Assembly (NCBI GenBank): GCA_009760855.2
Contig: WPIO01000013.1
Span: forward strand, 602,501 to 666,500
Reading direction: 5' to 3'
Source of the DNA: Cristatella mucedo
Taxonomy: Eukaryota; Bryozoa; Phylactolaemata; Cristatellidae
Length of the DNA stretch: 64,000 bases
In this document: in pieces, positions 55,650-64,000 of the stretch
Position numbering within the stretch: the first letter of the stretch is position 1
Layout of the letters: every line of letters starts with the position of its first letter
Made by a program: the position numbers and the translations under genes
Notes under the pieces: model-generated
Databases searched by the model: none
Told to the model about the DNA's origin: nothing
The model's input: only the letters and a program-made list of their open reading frames with translations

Positions 55650-56040
55650 ACTGCCATGCCAATTGCTGCAAAGGTTTAGGTCCTATCTCATGGGGGAATT
55701 CAGAGCGTTGATTGATGTCACACTCCCCACATCAATCGTCCAAGAAGCTCCTACAGTGATCAGTACCCCAGGGATGTATGAGTGGTCCACTTCATTTCAC
55801 AATTTATTATCTCCCCTTGCTGGTATGATCGCCAAGCACTATCAGAGCTTTTATTTCTATGCAGATGGCCCACAAGTGCACCGGTTCTTTGATCTTGTCT
55901 TTACAGGTGGTCAAATTCTCTCAATGCTCTTGCTGCATGTATTGCTGACATGCACACTTGGATGGCCAACGATTCTGTGTGTGCCTAGGAGGAGATTGAG
56001 TTATTTTCGGTTGCGATAAAAATGTCTCATCATTATTAGT
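55650..56040 (+). mobile_element. LINE-A RT fragment with deleted 3' half
   Basis: It follows LINE-A from L-Q-R-F-R-S-Y-L to the segment after the catalytic box, with F-Y-F-Y-A-D-G in place of the usual A-D-D (second catalytic Asp to Gly). It then jumps from ACACTTGGATGGCC to the tail (GCCTAGGAGGAGATTGAG, TTATTTTCGGTTGCG, TCATCATTATTAG). The region from about 55,675 to 56,020 is open in one frame. Confidence 0.85.
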
Positions 56041-57621
<1,581 letters not shown>

Positions 57622-57879
57622 GCATCTACCGGTTCCATCAAAAGTGTAAGTAATTGCGGGAAAAGAGTGTGTTATGACGATTAACGCCTCTCCTGATGAG
57701 ACTAGCTCAGACATTGTGCACTACACTATTCCTCATACAAATTCATATAAAAAAAGTAGTTTGCATCGCATTCAGGAGCAGAGAAGCAAGCTATACTAAT
57801 AAATACCTCACGGAGTGAAAAAAATACCTGTAATCGTTGTTAGTTTACCGTGTCAAAATGGTGTAAAACTAAACCACCA

Positions 57880-58850
57880 GAATGCATGTGGCTGCATCAT
57901 TTCCAGTATGCTATTTTAGAGCTATTTCCCTGGCAGCCATATTTGGAGATCGTGTAATAGCTAACAAACGCCGAGAGACTCGAGAAGCAGCTGAGCATTC
58001 ACAACAATAAAAATTTGGGAGATGCGATTTGGTATGCTGCAACAGTGTACACGCTGTTAAAGCACGTATGATTTCCGAGCAGTGTGTACTGAGCCTTGAA
58101 GAACATATTTTCTTCTGCAAAAATTGTTGCAAAGACTGTTACGAGGGGAAATATTTGAGTGTTCCGCGACATTGAGCTAGCAAGCTCTGCTGTCCAGGAT
58201 TTCTCATCTAAAGACTTGGGTTTCAAAAACGCACATTAGGTAAAAAGGTGTTGTGGACGGATGAGTCAAAGTTCACTATTTGTATATTACTGGTAGAAGA
58301 GCATATGGGAAGGGGTACATTAATGAAGCACACAGTGATGATTGCCTTCAGAAGACCGCTAAGGTCAGAAGTGGTTGGACGATGGTGCTGGGCTGTTTTT
58401 CAGCACACAGTACCAGAATGCTCTATCCCAGGCATTTTGAACCTGCATACATACTCTGGCATCATACAAAATGCCGACATTTTAAGTGTTATGGCTCAGA
58501 TGGGGCTAGATTTTATAAGGCAACTGTGGAGCTATACCTAGCACTATGCACTGTCGGTGAGAGAATTTTGTGAGTATGGTCCTGATTACTGGTATCCTCT
58601 ACTAACGATTAGCAAGGCCGAGTATGAGTAGTTATCTCAACCCTATCGAAAACCATTGGGTTACATCGGAGTGCAATGTAAGATCATTAGCTCATTAGAT
58701 TCCCTTAAGGAGATGTCTTATTTGAGGCTCCGTGTCAATGCTGGAGAAGAATTGCTATGGATTGCATATGTACGATGATCACGGCATTCATGCCAACTCT
58801 CACTAAAAAAGTTATTAGGAATCACATTAGAGCCAGGCATATTCTATTAG
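57880..58850 (+). pseudogene. Tc1/mariner-like transposase relic, second family
   Basis: The + strand retains V-L-W-T-D-E-S-K-F at 58,248-58,274 (first catalytic Asp intact), K-V-R-S-G-W-T-M-V-L-G-C-F-S-A-H near 58,365-58,410 in another frame, and L-N-P-I-E-N-H-W at 58,636-58,659, typical of the Tc1 C-terminal catalytic block. Upstream (57,890-58,240) is only faintly similar to the Tc1 DNA-binding/linker part. Frameshifts separate the blocks, and the second Asp region could not be read clearly. Terminal inverted repeats were not found by eye. Confidence 0.8.
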
Positions 58851-59062
58851 CCTAATTAGTTTAATAATTAAATTCTGAAGCATAACATGCTTATCTGTCA
58901 CCGTGGCTGTATGTGGATGGGAAGGAATGCTTCCTGTGAGCAGTATGTGATGCATTGCCAGAGAAAGTCGTACACTTTCTAGGAAGTCTGACCTGTCGCT
59001 TTGACTTATAATGACACCTGTATGTGCGTGCATGCGTCTTTTATCGTCTTTTGTGTATACAC

Positions 59063-59096
59063 GTGTGTGTGTGCGTGCGTGCGTGCGTGTGTGGTA
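59063..59096 (+). repeat. Short GT/GC-GT tract
   Basis: GTGTGTGTGTGCGTGCGTGCGTGCGTGTGTGG, about 33 bases. Confidence 0.9.
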
Positions 59097-59177
59097 TGTT
59101 ATCGAGATTTGTACCCACCATCTCCCACACCGAACGTAATGCCTGCAGAGAAAGCCTTTGGATGGATCGTCCATCTT

Positions 59178-59180
<3 letters not shown>

Positions 59181-59264
<84 letters not shown>
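59181..59264 (+). repeat. (AG)n tract
   Basis: A pure AG run of about 84 bases, followed by a purine-rich patch with ACAGACAG units up to about 59,400. Purines are on the candidate gene's coding strand. Confidence 0.97.
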
Positions 59265-59266
<2 letters not shown>

Positions 59267-60099
59267 AAGAAAAGCAGAGAAGGGGAGAGCTGAAACAGAC
59301 ACAGTCACAGACATTCAGACAGGCTGAGGGGCAAACAAGTGAGAGAAAGATAGATAGAGGGGAGAGAGAGAGACAGACAGACACAGACAGACAGACAGAG
59401 AGCCTACCAATACACCTCATTTCACCATTTTTTGAGAGGCATAACTCCGATAGGCCTCGATGTGCTTTAATGAGTGTTGCTAGACACCTGGGCCCTATGC
59501 TTACTTACCACTGGAAGGATCGCTGGAACCTACCTACCGTCCATGCATTCACATGGATACCCGGCAGTCGGTGTGATAAGTACGATGTCCACTTGAATCT
59601 GGCTCTGCCCCAGCCGGGGTGGGTGGGGGAGAGAAGAGGGGAAGGAGTGTGGTCCATCAGGCATTGGGCAGGCGGCACGATGCGCGACACATTCCAAATA
59701 CTCCAAGTGAGTGAATCTCCTGGATAGTGGCACCCGAGACTCGGATGATGTCGTTCGGCACTGAGGCAGGTATCGTCGTCAGTTCAAGCTCACTGTGACG
59801 AAGTGCTGGGTTGGTTAAGGAGCACTCACTGGATGCCAGTCTGGCAGTCGTTAGTTGTTACCCTCATCAATTGGGTGCTCTGGGGTAACTTGGATGTGCA
59901 CTTCTTCTCACATGATTGACAAGCTCGCATTCGGAGTGCCATTGCTGTTTTGTTGTTTTCCTTATCGTCATACTCCGATCAGCCTCAAAGTGCTGGCTTT
60001 AAACTGACTCTCAGCATCAACTGCAACCAGCTTGCGTGCAGCAGCTCTAGTCATTTGGCAGCACTGCAGCAGCATTCAATTTCAGCTTGCCACCTGCAG
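59265..60099. other. Intronic sequence, nothing recognised
   Basis: ACAG-rich to 59,400, then average composition. The long + strand frame (59,158-59,727) begins in the AG tract and has no recognisable motif. Confidence 0.4.
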
Positions 60100-60210
60100 T
60101 GGTCACAGACGACGCCGTGATCTTAGCTAAGGAAGCAACGACGGCCACCCCGCCTGTATCTCCCGGTGCAAAGAAAAAGAAAACGAAGGCTTCACGAACG
60201 TCCTCTTTAG
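60100..60210 (+). CDS. Candidate exon 6, Lys-rich
   Basis: It lies between an acceptor (TTCAGCTTGCCACCTGCAG, ending 60,099) and a donor (TTTAG|GTGAGA). It is 111 bases, phase 1 at both ends, matching exon 5. The translation V-V-T-D-D-A-V-I-L-A-K-E-A-T-T is followed by a Pro/Ser turn and a basic stretch G-A-K-K-K-K-T-K-A-S-R-T-S-S-L. The basic run with Ser/Thr resembles a kinase-target or nuclear-localisation-like segment. That is an inference from composition only. Confidence 0.5.
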
Positions 60211-60317
60211 GTGAGATTTACTGCTGCTTGTGCTGGATGGCAGGATGGCATGCAGGCCTGCTGGCAGGCAGGCACTCAAATCCTCCCCCTTCAAATGGAT
60301 AAAATTAATAATAAATA

Positions 60318-60486
60318 AATGCTAGCTGATTTAACAGCCTCTTTTTGTATAGCGACAGAAGAGCCTTTACGGCTATCGCCACCGCTTGCAATGGCGATAA
60401 AGGATTGCGCACCGCAGGATTCGAACTCATGACCTTGGGGCCGAGTTTCTGAAAAGCAACCGCCTTACCTAGTGAGCCATTATGGC
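60318..60486 (-). mobile_element. SINE-A copy, nearly complete
   Basis: The + strand shows TGCTAGCTGATTTAACAGCC, TATAGCGACAGAAGAGCC, TTTACGGCTATCGCCACCGC, GCACCGCAGGATTCGAACTC and GTGAGCCATTATGGCGG. Read on the - strand it begins CCGCCATAATGGCTCACTAG, with an A box, then the B box GAGTTCGAATCC. It is an immediate neighbour of candidate exon 6. Confidence 0.9.
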
Positions 60487-60844
60487 GGATCCTCATATGT
60501 CGGAACCTGCTCATTCATATCGTTACCTGACTTGGCATGTCGTGGCCCGATGTTCAGTCTACAGCAGACACTGAGTAGCTGGGTTCTCGCCAGCCAAGGA
60601 TCTCGCCAGCCAAAAGCACTCGATCGATGCCGGGCAGGCTCTGCACTTCGAGCAACCTGCGCTGCTAACCCGGCGGTGACCCGTGCTATGTCTCGGGACT
60701 GCAGCTCGCTTGGAGAGCGAAGTCCTAGCAGTTAAACAAAGCAACGATAGCATCTTCCTCACATCTCGGGGCTAGAAGCAAGTTCGGAGATGGTTGGCCT
60801 TTATCTCGGTGAAATGCAGATGATCGGGTTTGAAAGTTATGTGG

Positions 60845-61330
60845 AAGTGTAGAGCGAAGTTCTTACGCTGACCCACAAGGCCCGCCACGGCTTGGCTCCT
60901 TCATACCTAGCTGAACTGCTGCATCAGTTTCAGCCTGTTCGCGCCCTCAGGTCCTGTGTGGACAATAAATTAGCTGTTCCCATTCCTCCGCTTAAAGACC
61001 GTTGGCGACAGAAGCTTTAGCTCTGCAGGTCCTAGACTGTGGAACTCGCTTCCACAATTCTTACACAACGACATCTACTCTCCAACTGCCGACTATGGCA
61101 CATCTTTTTCAGCGGTCCTGAACTGCTACTTCCATGCTACTCACTACCTCAACTGCTCTCCTGACTCTGCTATGTTTCCCACTTTCTCTTTGTTGTGTGA
61201 GACGAAGTCTGTTGGCTACCGAATGCTTACCGAAATCCGTTAAGGCTGTGAGTGGGCTAAAAAAAACTCCTGCCTAACACCCACATGGTCTTTATGACTT
61301 TGTGGAGTTACAGACGGAGATACATTTCGT
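60845..61330 (+). mobile_element. LINE-B 3' portion
   Basis: Nearly co-linear with 1,555-2,030: GCGAAGTTCTTACGCTGACC, CACAAGGCCCGCCACGGC, TTAGCTGTTCCCATTCCTCC, CTGCAGGTCCTAGACTGTGG. The UTR holds CTAACACCCACATGGTC, GGAGTTACAGACGGAGATAC. The frame is interrupted (for example at AAGCTTTAG near 61,012). The terminal ATAC repeat is almost absent. Confidence 0.9.
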
Positions 61331-61699
61331 GTCTGTGGCGATCACCTGCATGTTGTCTTTTTTGCATTTTGGTGAACGGAAGGTCGTGAGCCCCTGCACA
61401 GACTACTCTTGCACTATACCGATTTGTGTGCCTTCGTTTACACCTTTTTTGTTTAGTCTTTGCCACCCAAAGTTCTACTGGTGACGGTAGGGAGTGATGG
61501 GCAAAGAGTTGGAGAGAGTTGGAGGATGTTGGAGGATGTTGGTGGAAGGAAGGCAAAACCTTTTTTCTGTAGTGGCTAAAGAAAATAGGAATTTATAGGC
61601 ATGGTTCACAGCAGTTACGGGTACTGGGCGAGCTGAACTGAGCGATGTTTTTTCGTTAAGCTATATATACCGTCATTCCGTGTTAGGGATACAATACTC
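61331..61699. other. Intronic sequence, nothing recognised
   Basis: Average composition. A triplicated GTTGGAGGA-type phrase near 61,510-61,545 is a small local repeat. Confidence 0.45.
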
Positions 61700-61772
61700 A
61701 TAAGTCTTTTCTATTGCTCCGTAAGAGAACTCAATCTCTTCCCAGGTGCTTTTAAATCTTCTGCAAGAAAAA
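61700..61772 (-). mobile_element. LINE-A tail remnant
   Basis: The + strand reads CTATTGCTCCGTAAGAGAAC, TCAATCTCTTCCCAGGTGC and TTTTAAATCTTCTGCAAG, the complement of the LINE-A terminal hairpin and adjoining UTR, with several substitutions. Confidence 0.65.
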
Positions 61773-62421
61773 GCCTAGGGTTAATGATGTGAAGGGTACA
61801 TGCTTAGATGCGATGCAAAAGGCAGGCACGTCCTGCTAACTCCTACATGTTTGAGGATGAGTGATAGGTAGGTACCCATCTGGTCGTGGAGTCTTGATTT
61901 TGAATGTTTTTTGCTAAACAAGTGGCATCCCACACAAATCAACTGGTAGTGCGAGATAAGATGCAAGGAATCGCTAGGTAGGAGGAGCTGTGCATGCCGT
62001 GAGGCCCTTCTCAGGCAAGAGTGGGTTAGAAGGGCACTAGGCCTGCCCCTCCTTCTTCCAGAAGGAGCCCAGATGCAGGCTCGGCACAGGATGTGCTCCA
62101 TCAATCACCCAGCCCTAGGAGCCCGGTAGCCTTTCTATGGCTTCTTTGAGCTTCCATGCAGGGATTGCAGGGATGTGCTACTGTGCTTGAGAGCAGCTTC
62201 TCGGACGGCGACGTGCAGACTTGCAGCGTGCAGCTCCAAGGGGTTTCTCTCCAGAAAGGGGGGAGGAGCTGCTGTATTGCCCTGGCCTTATTTTTAGACA
62301 GTGCTGCTGACAAGGCTGGGTCGTTCTGTTTCTTTCATGCTTGCATTAAGCTAGTTTTTAAAGGGAAATTTTATTTTTTTAAATCATTTCTCATTTCTTT
62401 TCTTTCCTAATTTGTTTGTAG
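61773..62421. other. Intronic sequence, nothing recognised
   Basis: Average composition. T-rich near 62,345-62,420, as expected before an acceptor. Confidence 0.45.
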
Positions 62422-62456
62422 TGAGCGGCACACGTCGTAGACGAAGCAGGTCGTAG
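62422..62456 (+). CDS. Possible alternative terminal exon, Arg-rich
   Basis: A T-rich run and acceptor (CTAATTTGTTTGTAG) end at 62,421. Read in the phase left by exon 6 (phase 1), it encodes V-S-G-T-R-R-R-R-S-R-S and stops at TAG 62,454-62,456. That would give the protein a basic tail. No AATAAA polyadenylation signal was seen close behind it. Alternatively a donor at 62,434 would make a 12-base exon in phase with exon 7, or the segment may not be used. Confidence 0.25.
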
Positions 62457-62591
62457 ATATAGGCGAGAGTGGTAATTCTTGCTAGACAAGTCTAATAGGG
62501 CTACCTCTCGGCAGGAAACGTCAGGCTGTGAGCAGCTTGCTTATGTGACCGCCTCATTGGCCAAGCTTTTCCAGTCTTTTTACATTTGCAG

Positions 62592-62651
62592 CTATAACAA
62601 CAACCGAGAAATTGGCAACAGAAGTTGTGTCCAGTGTAGGGGACAATGCAT
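62592..62651 (+). CDS. Candidate exon 7, 60 bases
   Basis: The acceptor TTTTTACATTTGCAG ends at 62,591, and a consensus donor (GCAT|GTAAGT) follows 62,651. It is 60 bases, phase 1 at both ends, so it can join exon 6 directly. The translation is I-T-T-T-E-K-L-A-T-E-V-V-S-S-V-G-D-N-A. This segment is short, so the splice sites and phase carry the case. The next exon would lie beyond what I can assign. Confidence 0.4.
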
Positions 62652-62746
62652 GTAAGTACCACCCATAAATCTTGAGTGTGTTTTCGTTCACACCTTATGG
62701 AGAGAGGGAATTGGAGAGCTAGGAGGAGAGAAGCAGAGAGAGAGAC

Positions 62747-62862
<116 letters not shown>

Positions 62863-62906
62863 TGAGACAGAGACGGACCATGCATGTTTGTAGCTTTTTA
62901 TGTCCA

Positions 62907-63047
62907 TGTGTGTGTGTGCATTTATGTGTGTGTGTATGCATATGCATATGTGTGTTTGTGTGCACACTTGCGTGCTTACCTCTGTGTGTGTGTGTTTGTG
63001 TGTGTGTGTGTTTACGTGCATACGTGTGTGTGTATGTGTGCAAGCTT
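62907..63047 (+). repeat. GT-rich low-complexity tract
   Basis: Imperfect GTGTGT, ATGCATATG and TGTTTGTG phrases. The Cys/Val and Thr/His open frames through it are repeat translation. Confidence 0.9.
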
Positions 63048-63382
63048 GCATGAACAGTGTACAACTGCTCTGCTCGGCCAGATGCCCTATGCTGTTAAGC
63101 TTAGCTTTATGCTGCTACACTTGTAAGTCGAGCAAAGAAACACGTGCGAGCAGAGTTTTTATTGACCAGGTAATCAAGAAAGTTACCATTCAAATGCTTT
63201 TAGTAGATTGCAACAGGATCCCAAATTTCTCCTTTCAAAATTTTTTAGTTTTGCTCAAATGCTGTTGAAGTTGCCGCGTGTTTATATATCGTTGTAACGT
63301 CTCCTGTAAGCTGCCTTATTCAAAATGCACATTCGATAAAATGATTGTTTTGCCGTCCATTACAATCCGTATTCCTCCTTTG
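63048..63382. other. No gene recognised
   Basis: Average to AT-rich composition. A - strand phrase near 63,340-63,380 reads P-D-K-G-G-I-R-I-V-M-D-G-K, reminiscent of the D-K-G-G stretch seen in some Penelope-like reverse transcriptases. It is too short to assign. Confidence 0.3.
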
Positions 63383-63805
63383 TCAGGAACACTCATGTGA
63401 TGTATCTCTCTCGATAATTTGACATGTAATGATAGGTTGTGAATCTGGAAAGTTTCTATGGAATCCAACGAAGTCTTCGTCCCTCGCGGCTGGCTTGAGA
63501 ATGTGATGTGAGATTGTCTGAAATATGACGTCTGTCCGAATATCGTCAGCCGATGGTGACCTGTGTCACAAGAATTTTATTGTGCCACACTTCAGACCAA
63601 TCCAAGTTAGTGATTTAGCTTCACGCACCCTATTTATGCCAACGATACTAACTAATTTATTCTGACATAAGCCGATGTTTAATTGGACAGCCGTATGCGA
63701 ATAGTCCAGATCCCCAAGCTGAGGTCGTATCTCATGTGTGTCGATAATGATGGCTATGTAACCTGGAATCGCATCCGGTGGCAGCCGAATCTGATCGCTG
63801 TCACC
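63383..63805 (-). pseudogene. Unidentified broken reading frame
   Basis: A - strand frame is open from 63,805 to 63,386 except for one TGA at 63,566-63,568, giving 79 and 60 codons. It has no ATG near its start. The translation has normal, non-repetitive protein composition: L-P-P-D-A-I-P-G-Y-I-A-I-I-I-D-T, then A-V-Q-L-N-I-G-L-C-Q-N-K-L-V-S-I-V-G-I-N-R, and after the stop H-H-I-L-K-P-A-A-R-D-E-D-F. I recognise no family. A decayed transposon frame or a host exon on the other strand are both possible. The upstream part (63,805-63,900) is CTG/CAG-rich and may belong to it. Confidence 0.4.
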
Positions 63806-64000
63806 TCATTCCTGAATCTGGAATTTGCTGGGATGCTCTGGTGATGCTGGCTGCTGTGTAGGTGCTGCTGGATTACTGCTTCAGATTGTTTCATATGCCG
63901 GAGCTGAGTCGGGCTAGGCCGTTCAATGGTGGTGGACTGTGAGCTCGGTTTACCATTCTTCGAGAAGATTAAAAAATGAAAATTGACGGTCGGTACAGTG

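Noticed and set aside
63337-63382. Penelope-like reverse transcriptase (P-D-K-G-G-I-R-I-V-M-D)
   Set aside because: A single short resemblance; the flanking sequence shows none of the other expected motifs.

Overview
This is eukaryotic, very probably animal, nuclear DNA, dominated by mobile-element debris, SINEs and long microsatellites. The evidence: candidate exons are short and bounded by AG/GT splice sites in compatible phases; the LINEs are of the CR1/L2 kind found in animals; the SINEs have tRNA-type A and B boxes; Tc1-like transposase relics are present; and pure (AT), (GA), (GT) and (CT) tracts reach hundreds of bases. There are no operons, bacterial genes, CRISPR arrays or rRNA genes. 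A repeat-rich invertebrate, perhaps a flatworm or other lophotrochozoan, fits, but the sequence alone does not settle the species.

Layout. 0-2 kb holds pieces of two LINE families (here LINE-A and LINE-B) and a SINE. 2-6.2 kb is GC/CpG-rich, split by a 0.87 kb CT-rich satellite. 6.2-11.4 kb is a graveyard of SINEs, an antisense internally deleted LINE-A and LINE-B tails. 12.2-14.5 kb is a second GC/CpG-rich block. 14.5-24 kb is mostly unassigned sequence with a few SINEs. 24.0-26.9 kb is the best LINE-A copy, carrying endonuclease and reverse transcriptase but broken by one stop and frameshifts. 27-33 kb holds a minisatellite, SINEs and AT/CT tracts. From about 33.1 to 62.65 kb a chain of phase-compatible short exons on the + strand appears to be one host gene with introns up to 13.6 kb. 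I do not recognise the protein. Its introns hold most of the remaining LINE, SINE, Tc1 and microsatellite copies. The right edge (63.38-63.81 kb, - strand) has an unassigned broken reading frame.

How the parts relate. LINE-A (CR1/L2-like) and the tRNA-derived SINE-B share about 55 bases of 3' tail that can fold into the same hairpin. This suggests that SINE-B was mobilised by the LINE-A reverse transcriptase. SINE-A is a second tRNA-derived family with an unrelated 3' end. A third short family (repeat C, about 160-190 bp, three copies) has no recognisable tRNA head; one copy sits inside a SINE-A, which dates it as younger than that SINE-A copy. Every LINE copy seen here looks dead. Family names LINE-A, LINE-B, SINE-A, SINE-B and repeat C are labels for this window only. 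All copy boundaries come from reading the sequence by eye and are approximate to about 10-30 bases.
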